The notes under the pieces were generated by a model. It searched no databases and was not told where the DNA came from. It worked only from the letters and a program-made list of their open reading frames with translations. From the NCBI GenBank assembly GCA_945900685.1, contig CAMDJS010000038.1, positions 1 to 15,959 of the forward strand: a stretch of 15,959 nucleotides of DNA. The letters run 5' to 3'. The position numbers were made by a program, and so were the translations under genes. This stretch comes from Bordetella parapertussis. GTDB taxonomy: Bacteria > Pseudomonadota > Gammaproteobacteria > Burkholderiales > Burkholderiaceae_C. Below, piece after piece: positions 8,048 to 14,950 of the stretch. The stretch's first letter is position 1; each line of letters opens with the position of its first letter.

Positions 8048-9030
8048 GCAGTCGCTTTCAATACCGTTGGCTTGGCCGATTGCACCCCGAACACAATGCC
8101 CAGCGTCACCAATGACAAGCCAAGCATGACTTGCCAACTCATTGGCTCACCCAGCACGAGCATGGCACCCAATGCCGACAAACCCGGCACCAGTGAAGTC
8201 AACATGGTCGAGCGCACCGGGCCAAAAGCGCGGATCATCACCGTGAAGCTGATACCTGAAATCACCACCGAGCCGACACCTTGGAAGGCCGCTTGCCACA
8301 GCACCTCGGTCCACGGCGCGGTCCACAAATGGGTAGACAACACACCGAATGCACACAACAACATATACGCGGGGACAAAGCCGAAAAATGCAAAACAGGT
8401 GATGGCGGTCGTGGCATACACAGGTTCAAGTTGAAAGCGACGGCTCAATACGCTGTAAGTGGACCAGCAAAAACTCGCACACATGAACAGCACATCGCCG
8501 ATCCACACGGTGCCGCCGTCAAACGCATGTCGCAGGCTGCTGCCACCGACCAGCAGGTCGCCGCTGATGATCATGGCCAAGCCGATCAAGCGGTAACCAT
8601 GCAAGCGTTCGCCCAATATAAAAACCGCGAGCAGACTGGTCCACAGCGGCAGACTGCCCGGCATCAGCACCGAGCCGTGCGCAGCGGGGGCAAAAAAGAA
8701 ACCGCTGTAGGCGAAAACGGCATAACAAAAGCCGCCGAAAAATCCGGTGATGACGGTGATGCGCCAAGGCAAAGGCGACAAGCCCCAAAAAGAACCGGCG
8801 TGAATCCCGTTGCGTCGTTGCTGACGCATGTTCCACCAGGACCAGGGCAGCAAAACCGCGCTCGCACCCATGATGCGCGCCCAGGTGATGTCCAGCGGCA
8901 GCAATTGCTGGCTGGCGGACGCGCGCGCAATGATGATGAAGGCGGTCCAAATTGACACCGTGACCACGGCCGCCCATAAACCGCTGCGTCGTGAGGAGCC
9001 ACTGAGCAGCTGTTTCATGAATGTGTGCAT
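8044..9030 (-). CDS. EamA/DMT-superfamily transporter (second), head of the tsaB operon
   Basis: A 328-residue inner-membrane protein with about ten hydrophobic segments in two EamA repeats. The family signature at the end of repeat one is clear: GSVLMPGSLPLWTSLLAVFILGERL (about residues 113-137). The second repeat ends with LVPGLSALGAMLVLGEPMSW. The substrate is unknown. Two starts are possible: an ATG at 9030, six bases after a GATAAT hexamer, or an ATG at 9018, which has a purine-rich AGAGGA eleven bases upstream. The protein differs by four residues between them. The frame continues to 9099, but that extension would run past the divergent dacB start. The gene overlaps tsaB by four bases, so it heads a run of transporter, tsaB, rimI, UDG and perhaps pyrF. 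No functional link between transporter and tRNA modification is evident. Confidence 0.9.
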   Translation of the reverse strand: MHTFMKQLLSGSSRRSGLWAAVVTVSIWTAFIIIARASASQQLLPLDITWARIMGASAVLLPWSWWNMRQQRRNGIHAGSFWGLSPLPWRITVITGFFGGFCYAVFAYSGFFFAPAAHGSVLMPGSLPLWTSLLAVFILGERLHGYRLIGLAMIISGDLLVGGSSLRHAFDGGTVWIGDVLFMCASFCWSTYSVLSRRFQLEPVYATTAITCFAFFGFVPAYMLLCAFGVLSTHLWTAPWTEVLWQAAFQGVGSVVISGISFTVMIRAFGPVRSTMLTSLVPGLSALGAMLVLGEPMSWQVMLGLSLVTLGIVFGVQSAKPTVLKATA

Positions 9031-9036
9031 CCTCTG

Positions 9037-9042
9037 ATTATC
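9037..9042 (-). promoter_or_regulatory. Possible -10 hexamer of the second DMT transporter
   Basis: GATAAT read on the minus strand (five of six matches) ends six bases before the ATG at 9030. It mirrors the GATAAT in front of dacB on the other strand. No convincing -35 is seen at 16-18 bases. If used, the mRNA would be leaderless for the 9030 start, or carry a roughly 12-base leader for the 9018 start. Confidence 0.27.
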
Positions 9043-9043
9043 C

Positions 9044-9071
9044 TTGCAGAGCGGATCTGAGGTTTGATAAT
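9044..9071 (+). promoter_or_regulatory. Putative sigma-70 promoter of dacB
   Basis: TTGCAG (9044-9049) and GATAAT (9066-9071) are separated by 16 bases, and the -10 ends six bases before the dacB ATG at 9078. Each hexamer has four or five consensus matches. Initiation about seven bases after the -10 would place the mRNA 5' end at or beside the start codon. The element overlaps the promoter region of the divergent transporter. Confidence 0.4.
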
Positions 9072-9077
9072 GGCGAC

Positions 9078-10496
9078 ATGACTTACCGCCTTTGTACATC
9101 CGGCCTCATCTTTGTCGCCTTCCTATTGATGTGTGCTGCTGCATTCGCGCAACCGGGCAGTGGTTTGCCGCCTAACGTGCAAGAGGCATTGAAAGCCGCG
9201 CGTTTACCGGCTGAGGCTTTGAGTGTGGTGGTGTTGCCGGTTCAAGCAGGCGGCCCGCGCTTACAACACCAGGCCACGCAAGCGCGAAACCCGGCATCGC
9301 TGATGAAACTGGTGACCACTGTGGCCGCTCTCGACATCCTGGGACCGCCGTTCACCTGGCGCACTCAGGTTTACATCGACGGGCCGGTGCGCGACGGTGT
9401 GTTGCAAGGCAATTTGTATCTGCAAGGCAGCGGTGACCCGCGCTTGGGCGTGGAGCAATTGTGGTTGTTGATGCGGCGCATACAAGGCTTGGGCTTGCGC
9501 CAGATCCAAGGCGACATCGTGCTTGACCGCAATGTTTTTAATTTACCGGCGCAAGACCCCGGCGGCTTTGATGGCGAACCTTTGCGGCCTTACAACGCGG
9601 CACCCGATGGGCTGCTGATCAACTACAAGTCTTTGTTGTTGCAATTCGTGCCTGATGCGGCCAACAAAGTGGCGCGTGTGCATGTCGAGCCGCCGTTGGC
9701 CGGTGTCAAATTGCCAGCAACTGTGCCCTTGTCTTCGGGTGAATGCAGCGATTACAGAGGCGGGCTGAAAGCCGACTTTCAACAACCGCTCAACATCGCG
9801 TTGGCGGGCAGCTATCCCTTGTCATGCGGGGAAAAAACCTGGTCGGTGGCGTACACCGACCCCGAGCGGTTTGCGGCACGCGCGGTGCACGGCATGTGGT
9901 TGCAACTCGGCGGACAACTCAGCGGCAGCCTGCGCGATGGTGTGGTGCCGTCCCATTTGAAACCGGTCTTGTTTCACGAGTCACCGACGCTGGCCGAGGT
10001 GGTGCGCGACATCAACAAATACAGCAACAACGTCATGGCCGAGCAATTGTTTTTGACCTTGGCCGCGCAAAAGCGCAACAGTGGCACACCGGCGTTGGCG
10101 GTGGATGTGTTGCAAGCCTGGTGGCGCGAGCGACTACAGTCCGCAGATGCTCCTCTTCTTGACAAGGGTTCCGGCTTGAGCCGCGAGTCGCGCATCAGCG
10201 CCCAGTCCTTGGCTGTTCTGTTGCAATGGGCTTGGACACAAGCGTTCATGCCTGAGTTGATCGCCTCATTGCCGCTGACCGGCATGGATGGCACGTTGAA
10301 GCGCAGCAAAAGCTCGGCGGCTGCGCATTTGAAAACCGGCAGTTTGCGCGATGTCATGGGCATTGCCGGTTATGTGGATGCGGCCAATGGCCAGCGCTTT
10401 GTGCTGGTGGCCATGGTCAACCATGCCAACGCCAACCAGGCCAGGCCTGTGATGGACGCACTGATCGATTGGACCGCAGGCAAAGACAACCGTTAA
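9078..10496 (+). CDS. dacB: D-alanyl-D-alanine carboxypeptidase/endopeptidase, PBP4 type (peptidase S13)
   Basis: Class-C penicillin-binding proteins of this kind trim the terminal D-Ala and cleave crosslinks of peptidoglycan in the periplasm. From the ATG at 9078 the protein has 472 residues, the normal PBP4 length. A signal peptide is clear: Arg4, hydrophobic residues 9-22, and a likely cut after AAAFA (residue 24). The three active-site motifs are intact: SLMK at 74-77 (nucleophile Ser74), SNN at 316-318 and KTG at 419-421. The long insert between the first two motifs is typical of S13 enzymes, as are LQGSGDP (115-121) and the DKGSGLSRES segment near 362-371. An in-frame ATG at 9021 would add 19 polar residues before the signal peptide and is rejected. 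The gene is divergent from the transporter and is followed 69 bases later by a lipoprotein gene. Confidence 0.96.
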   Translation: MTYRLCTSGLIFVAFLLMCAAAFAQPGSGLPPNVQEALKAARLPAEALSVVVLPVQAGGPRLQHQATQARNPASLMKLVTTVAALDILGPPFTWRTQVYIDGPVRDGVLQGNLYLQGSGDPRLGVEQLWLLMRRIQGLGLRQIQGDIVLDRNVFNLPAQDPGGFDGEPLRPYNAAPDGLLINYKSLLLQFVPDAANKVARVHVEPPLAGVKLPATVPLSSGECSDYRGGLKADFQQPLNIALAGSYPLSCGEKTWSVAYTDPERFAARAVHGMWLQLGGQLSGSLRDGVVPSHLKPVLFHESPTLAEVVRDINKYSNNVMAEQLFLTLAAQKRNSGTPALAVDVLQAWWRERLQSADAPLLDKGSGLSRESRISAQSLAVLLQWAWTQAFMPELIASLPLTGMDGTLKRSKSSAAAHLKTGSLRDVMGIAGYVDAANGQRFVLVAMVNHANANQARPVMDALIDWTAGKDNR

Positions 10497-10551
10497 TTCC
10501 CATACCTCCAAGCAGCAGAGACTGAAAACACCCCAAAATCGCCTTTTTAAA

Positions 10552-10557
10552 TATAAC
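10552..10557 (+). promoter_or_regulatory. Possible -10 hexamer of the lipoprotein gene
   Basis: TATAAC (five of six matches) ends eight bases before the ATG at 10566, in a locally AT-rich patch of the 69-base spacer after dacB. There is no good -35 and no Shine-Dalgarno sequence. The spacer shows no terminator hairpin after dacB, so read-through from dacB is equally possible. Confidence 0.28.
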
Positions 10558-10565
10558 GGTCAAAA

Positions 10566-11027
10566 ATGTTTAAGTTTGCTCAGGTTTTTGGGTATGTTGT
10601 TGTAGGCGTTTTCATCTTGCAGGCATGCAGTCCGATGACCAAACCTTCGCGCAGCGTGTATGCCGTGGACGCCAACACGGCGTGGCAAACGGTGGAGTTG
10701 ACCGCCGCAGGCATGCATTACGGTGTGGATATCCATGGGATGTCTCGCAACGGGCCGATTCGCACGGTGTGGCTACAAAGGCGTTCGGCCAACAGTCCCT
10801 ATGCCTACGATGCTTTTCAACTCAACATTGATTGCAGCGAACAACAGTTCATGTTGATGATGCGAACCTTGATTGAAAACAACCAAGTCACAGGCATTCA
10901 AAATGACGCGCCCTTGGCTTACCGTTCAGACACAGGCGTACGCGCACCCTTTGCGCAATGGTTGACTATTGAGCCAGGAAGCCGCGAAGAAAAAATCCAA
11001 GCCATGGTGTGTCAGCGCCAACCCTGA
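10566..11027 (+). CDS. Small outer-envelope lipoprotein, surface-adhesin-E-like
   Basis: The 153-residue product starts with a short basic N-terminus, a hydrophobic core (residues 5-19) and a lipobox ILQAC ending at Cys21, so it should be lipidated and anchored in the envelope. The mature part resembles the small surface-adhesin E family (PF16747) in layout. It has an aromatic/aspartate VDIHGMSRNGPIRTVW segment near 54-69, a DC pair at 89-90, and a C-terminal WLTIEPGSREEKIQAMVC stretch (132-149). Cys90 and Cys149 could form a disulfide. The lipobox has Gln at -2, an unusual but tolerated residue. Adhesion itself is not implied, since most family members are uncharacterised. It shares the strand of dacB, 69 bases downstream, and converges with sua5 (35-base gap). 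The gene and lipoprotein calls are firm; the family call is moderate. Confidence 0.78.
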   Translation: MFKFAQVFGYVVVGVFILQACSPMTKPSRSVYAVDANTAWQTVELTAAGMHYGVDIHGMSRNGPIRTVWLQRRSANSPYAYDAFQLNIDCSEQQFMLMMRTLIENNQVTGIQNDAPLAYRSDTGVRAPFAQWLTIEPGSREEKIQAMVCQRQP

Positions 11028-11062
11028 GCCCTTTGTTTGCGGGGATTTTTCGATAGCCGGTT

Positions 11063-12061
11063 TCAAGCACTGGCGCGTTGCAAGCGGTCGCGCACACCTT
11101 CCCAAGCCTCATCCGGGGGCGGTGTTTCCACCCAAATGTGGTCCACACCCAGCGCATCTAGCGCTCTCAAGGTGGCGAACAAATCGTGTGCCGCTGAGGC
11201 AGCGTTTGGCGGCATAGGGCTTTGCTTGACATGAGACGGCAGATGCAAAGAACTGCGTGCCCACACCGCCAATTTCGCTGTGGCTTGTACGGCTTGTGCC
11301 TCAATCTCTGCAGCGGTTCCCAAACACAGCTTTGCACGCGGCGCGTAATGCGACAACAACATGCCGGGTGCGGCTGGCGCGTCCGTTTGGCCAAGTGATG
11401 GCGTGTGTGCAGTTTGTAAACGTTGGACCGGCTGGCCGCAGGCCGCGCTGAGTTGGGCTCTGCTCAACATGCCCGGGCGCAGCAACACCGGCACACCACG
11501 GCTGGCGTCCACAATGGTGGACTCGATACCCACTTCGCAAGCGCCGCCATCCAACACCGGCAAATCTGCAAATGCTTCGCGCACATGCAAGGCGGTGGTG
11601 GGGCTGACGCGACCGAACAGATTGGCACTGGGTGCGGCCACGCCTGTCACGCCCAAGCTGAGTGCTTGTTGCAATACCCGTCTTGCCAGCGGGTGCGACG
11701 GGCAACGCAAAGCGATCGTGTCGTGTCCGCCAGCGCAAGCCTCGGCCACACCGGCGCGACGCGGCAGTATCAAAGTCAATGGCCCCGGCCAAAAGGCTTG
11801 CATCAAGGCTTGCGCAAACGCAGGCACATCGGCGGCGAACAAAGAGACTTGCTCGATTGACCACACATGCACGATCAGCGGATGGTCAGCAGGGCGACCT
11901 TTGGCTTTGAAAATCGCGGCCACGGCTTGTGGGTTGAGCGCGTCAGCAGCCAGTCCATACACCGTTTCTGTCGGCAAGCCCAGCAAGCCGCCGTCAGCCA
12001 ATGTGCGCGCCGCAAAGGAAATATCCGCAGCGGAGTCAGTCAAAAAAACAGGGCTGCTCAT
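11063..12061 (-). CDS. L-threonylcarbamoyladenylate synthase, Sua5 type (TsaC2)
   Basis: This enzyme makes threonylcarbamoyl-AMP from threonine, bicarbonate and ATP, the first step of t6A tRNA modification; TsaB, also encoded in this window, acts in the next step. The YrdC-like domain occupies residues 10-205, with LGLPTETVYGLAADA (27-41), KAKGRPADHPLIVHV (52-66), FWPGPLTLILP (90-100) and a SAN-x-x-GRVSPT segment carrying the Ser and Asn of the nucleotide site. An ESTIVD segment and LRPG lead into a C-terminal Sua5 domain (about 210-332), which short TsaC proteins lack. The length of 332 residues is typical of the two-domain form. It is the third gene of purE-purK-sua5, 69 bases after purK. 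No Shine-Dalgarno sequence precedes the ATG. Confidence 0.95.
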   Translation of the reverse strand: MSSPVFLTDSAADISFAARTLADGGLLGLPTETVYGLAADALNPQAVAAIFKAKGRPADHPLIVHVWSIEQVSLFAADVPAFAQALMQAFWPGPLTLILPRRAGVAEACAGGHDTIALRCPSHPLARRVLQQALSLGVTGVAAPSANLFGRVSPTTALHVREAFADLPVLDGGACEVGIESTIVDASRGVPVLLRPGMLSRAQLSAACGQPVQRLQTAHTPSLGQTDAPAAPGMLLSHYAPRAKLCLGTAAEIEAQAVQATAKLAVWARSSLHLPSHVKQSPMPPNAASAAHDLFATLRALDALGVDHIWVETPPPDEAWEGVRDRLQRASA

Positions 12062-12130
12062 GGCGTCATGTGCGTGAGGCTTGTGGCGAACAAAACACAG
12101 CCGAAAAGTGGTGTGAACGCATAGAGCCAG

Positions 12131-13327
12131 TTACCACGCCGCCATACCCAGCAAGCTTGCTGCTTGCAAGGCGTGTTGACGCGCATCTTCAATCGTCGCT
12201 GCGGTGATGCTTAAGTGCCCCATTTTGCGACCGCGCCGAGCCTCGGTTTTGCCGTACAAATGCAGGTGAGCGCCAGGCAGTTGCAGCACTTGCGCCCAAT
12301 CAGGTTCAACAGGTGTCATGCCATCTTGCAGCCACACATCTCCGAGCAGATTTAGCATCACACAAGGGCTGTGCAAACGCGGCATGGCCAACGGCAAGCC
12401 AGCCATGCAACGCACTTGCAGTTCAAACTGTGAAACATCGCAGCTGTTGATGCTGTGGTGGCCGCTGTTGTGCGGGCGCGGTGCGATTTCATTCACCACC
12501 AGCGGGCCGAGTGCGTCACGTTGCGGTCCCGGCTGTAGCAAAAAAAACTCCACGCACAAAATACCGTGGTAGTTGAGTTCGCGTGCAATCTCTTGCGCGG
12601 ACTGCAATGCCAGAGCGGTGATGTCGTGCGGCAATGCATCTTCATACACCTCGGTCACCGCCAAAATGCCGCCGCGGTGCAGATTGGTTTGCAAGGGTAA
12701 ATGCACGGTGTGTCCATCAAAACCGCGCGCGATCACCACAGAGCATTCACCGGCCAAGGCCAAGCGTTTTTCCAAAATACACACCACCGGCGAAGTGCCG
12801 GTTTGCAATTGCGCGAAAGCCTGCGCCAACTCGTCCCGGTTGTTCACCGGACGTTGGCCTTTGCCGTCATAACCCAAGCGGGTGGTTTTCACAATGCCGG
12901 GCAATAAAGCATCAGCCACCCGTGTCAAATCTGCAGCCGTGTGCAGCACCTGGTGCGGCGCGACCGGTACACCGCAGCGCACAAAATGCGCTTTCTCTGA
13001 GGCTCTGTCTTGCGCAACACGTACTGGCTCGGATCCAGGCGCGGACGGCATGTGCTGTTGCAATTGCGCGATTGCATCTGCGGGCACGTTCTCAAATTCA
13101 GTGGTGACGGCCTGACATTGCGAAGCCATTTGCGCCAAACCGCCAGCGTCTAAATAGTCGGTTTGCACATGCAAATGGCTGATCAGTCCGGCCGGGCTTT
13201 GCGGATCCGGGTCTAACACTGCGGTGCGGTAACCCAGCGATTGGGCGGCGTGCGACCACATGCGCGCCAGTTGACCGCCGCCCAACACCCCGATCATGGC
13301 GCCGGGTTTCAAAGGAACAGGGTTCAT
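12131..13327 (-). CDS. purK: N5-carboxyaminoimidazole ribonucleotide synthase (PurK)
   Basis: PurK is an ATP-grasp enzyme that carboxylates AIR with bicarbonate and ATP to N5-CAIR in purine synthesis; PurE then rearranges the product. The 398-residue protein has the N-terminal nucleotide-binding GVLGGGQLARM (13-23), an EFENVP segment near 77-82, the ATP-grasp KTTRLGYDGKGQ glycine loop near 147-158, and GECSVVIARG in the central domain. The metal and ATP signature VNEIAPRPHNSGHHSI follows near 274-289. Length is in the normal range (355-400). Its ATG overlaps the purE stop by four bases (ATGA), and the product should act directly after translation alongside PurE. Confidence 0.97.
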   Translation of the reverse strand: MNPVPLKPGAMIGVLGGGQLARMWSHAAQSLGYRTAVLDPDPQSPAGLISHLHVQTDYLDAGGLAQMASQCQAVTTEFENVPADAIAQLQQHMPSAPGSEPVRVAQDRASEKAHFVRCGVPVAPHQVLHTAADLTRVADALLPGIVKTTRLGYDGKGQRPVNNRDELAQAFAQLQTGTSPVVCILEKRLALAGECSVVIARGFDGHTVHLPLQTNLHRGGILAVTEVYEDALPHDITALALQSAQEIARELNYHGILCVEFFLLQPGPQRDALGPLVVNEIAPRPHNSGHHSINSCDVSQFELQVRCMAGLPLAMPRLHSPCVMLNLLGDVWLQDGMTPVEPDWAQVLQLPGAHLHLYGKTEARRGRKMGHLSITAATIEDARQHALQAASLLGMAAW

Positions 13328-13818
13328 GCGGCGGGCGGCAAAGTCATTTGACGTGCCGCTTCTGCTTGGCGTTGGCGAAATTGCGCCAGCGCCGTCTGCA
13401 GTTCAGGGCGGTTCAAAGCCAGCATGGCGATCGCAAACAAAGCCGCGTTGGCCGCGCCTGCGGCACCGATGGCAAAGGTTGCCACCGGAATGCCTTTGGG
13501 CATTTGCACGATGCTGTACAGCGAATCCACGCCTTGCAAATGTTTGCTGACCACCGGCACGCCGAGCACTGGCACGGTGGTTTTGGCGGCCAACATGCCC
13601 GGTAAATGCGCTGCCCCGCCTGCTCCTGCAATGATGGCTTGCAGACCGCGCGCATGGGCGGTTTCGGCGTAAGCAAACATCTCATCCGGCATGCGGTGGG
13701 CAGACAAGACCTGCGCTTGGTAGGCAATGCCGAAATCATCTAACAATTGCGTGGCATGTTGCATGGTGTCCCAGTCAGAGCTGGAGCCCATGACAACACC
13801 GACAAGAACAGGGGTCAT
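13324..13818 (-). CDS. purE: N5-carboxyaminoimidazole ribonucleotide mutase (PurE, class I)
   Basis: PurE moves the carboxyl group of N5-CAIR to C4, giving CAIR for purine synthesis. The start is placed at the ATG at 13818, giving 164 residues and the standard beginning MTPVLVGVVMGSSSDW. The substrate loop SAHRMPDEMF is at 39-48, with His41 in the position of the catalytic histidine of E. coli PurE. The AGAGGAAHLPGMLAAKT (64-80) and GVPVVSKHLQGVDSLYSIVQMP segments are diagnostic, and the linked purK marks it as class I. The frame is open far upstream to 14100, but that part overlaps cnoX and has no family resemblance. It heads purE-purK-sua5. The spacer to the divergent cnoX is 109 bases and may hold both promoters, although I see none that is convincing. 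Confidence 0.97.
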   Translation of the reverse strand: MTPVLVGVVMGSSSDWDTMQHATQLLDDFGIAYQAQVLSAHRMPDEMFAYAETAHARGLQAIIAGAGGAAHLPGMLAAKTTVPVLGVPVVSKHLQGVDSLYSIVQMPKGIPVATFAIGAAGAANAALFAIAMLALNRPELQTALAQFRQRQAEAARQMTLPPAA

Positions 13819-13927
13819 GATGTGGGGCAGTTGAACTGCGGGTAAGCTTGACGGTTGATGAAGAGCCGGGCACACATGTCGCCCTGCCCGAAGTTGTGTA
13901 GATTTTATTCCTCTGGACGCAAGACCC

Positions 13928-14884
13928 ATGATTGATGTGACTGTAGAGAATTTTGAAGCCGAAGTCATTTTGGCATCCAACGAAACGCCGGTGTTGGTGG
14001 ATTTTTGGGCACCTTGGTGCGGCCCGTGCAAATCGCTCGGACCGGTGTTGGAAAAACTCGAGCTTGAATACGCCGGGCGGTTCAAACTGGTGAAGATCAA
14101 CTCGGACGATGAACAACAACTGTCTCAAGCCTTTGGCATTCGCAGCATTCCGACCTGTGTGTTGATGAAAGACGGCAAACCTGCCGACGGTTTCATGGGC
14201 GCTTTGCCTGAAGGCAAGGTCAAAGAGTTTTTGGACAAGCATTTGCCCGGCGCGGATGAATTGATCGCTGAAGAAGATGTGAACGCCGCCGAAGCCTTGC
14301 TGGCCGAAGGCAATGCCGACGCTGCATTGGAGAAGTTGCAAGAAGCCTTGGCGGTCAACCCGGCCAATGACGATGCACGCTACGAATATGTGAAGTTGCT
14401 GATGGCGGTGGGCGAACTCGATCAAGCCCATGCAGCGCTGGCGCCCGCCTTGGCGCAAATCCCTTTGCAACTGCGTTTTGAAGCCTTGAAACACTGGGGA
14501 CAGGCGTTGCAATTCGCCCACACCGACGAGCGTGCCCAATGGCAGATGGCGCAGTTTGATGCGTTGATTGACAAAAACAAACGCGACTTCGACACCCGTC
14601 TGGCCAAGGCGCGTTTGTTGATGGCTGCCGCCGAATGGACAGCGGCCATGGACGAGTTGTTGGAAATCGTCATGCGCGACAAAACCTGGAACGAAGAGGC
14701 CGCGCGCAAAAACATCGTCGCTATTTTGGAATTGTTGACCCCGGCCAAGCCCAAGGGCGAACAACCCGTGCCCGGCAAAAGCGCAGGCGGTATCGAGCTC
14801 ACCGGCAAAGCGGCGGCGCTGGATGATCCGCAGGCTGAATTGGTGTCCAAGTACCGCCGCAAATTGAGCATGGCGTTGAACTGA
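13928..14884 (+). CDS. cnoX: CnoX/YbbN-type thioredoxin-TPR chaperedoxin
   Basis: This 318-residue protein joins an N-terminal thioredoxin domain (1-108) to a helical TPR-like C-terminal domain (115-318), the layout of CnoX. CnoX binds unfolded, oxidised proteins and hands them to GroEL or DnaK. The active site is APWCGPCK with Cys31 and Cys34 intact, and a cis-proline is at 75 (RSIPT). E. coli CnoX has lost one of the two cysteines, so this one could be redox-active, as reported for other proteobacterial CnoX proteins. The C-terminal end DPQAELVSKYRRKLSMALN matches the family ending. A Lys/Pro/Gly-rich insertion of roughly 25 residues (about 276-298) separates that ending from the last TPR-like helices and accounts for the extra length. 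It is divergent from purE and lies 66 bases before the HisKA-REC gene, on the same strand. Confidence 0.93.
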   Translation: MIDVTVENFEAEVILASNETPVLVDFWAPWCGPCKSLGPVLEKLELEYAGRFKLVKINSDDEQQLSQAFGIRSIPTCVLMKDGKPADGFMGALPEGKVKEFLDKHLPGADELIAEEDVNAAEALLAEGNADAALEKLQEALAVNPANDDARYEYVKLLMAVGELDQAHAALAPALAQIPLQLRFEALKHWGQALQFAHTDERAQWQMAQFDALIDKNKRDFDTRLAKARLLMAAAEWTAAMDELLEIVMRDKTWNEEAARKNIVAILELLTPAKPKGEQPVPGKSAGGIELTGKAAALDDPQAELVSKYRRKLSMALN

Positions 14885-14891
14885 AGCGCCA

Positions 14892-14907
14892 ACCGGTTTT
14901 CACCGGT
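14892..14907. repeat. Twin ACCGGT palindromes / short hairpin after cnoX
   Basis: ACCGGT occurs at 14892-14897 and again at 14902-14907 with TTTC between them, so the two self-palindromic sites are spaced exactly ten bases apart. The block also folds as a 5-bp hairpin (ACCGG with CCGGT) seven bases after the cnoX stop. No T run follows, so it is a poor intrinsic terminator; a regulator site for the downstream gene is an alternative. Confidence 0.4.
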
Positions 14908-14950
14908 ACTCAATGCGAGACAAAGCGGGTAATCTGAGTTCACACCATCC

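Noticed and set aside
8048..8137. Longer tsaB reading frame starting at 8137
   Set aside because: The extra 30 residues overlap the transporter gene and precede the universal MKLLAIDTST start; the ATGA overlap at 8047 fits better.
9021..9077. Longer dacB reading frame starting at 9021
   Set aside because: It would put 19 polar residues ahead of a good signal peptide and run into the start of the divergent transporter.
13819..14100. Longer purE reading frame starting at 14100
   Set aside because: The extra 94 residues overlap cnoX on the other strand and have no PurE similarity; MTPVLVGVVMGSSSDW at 13818 is the family start.
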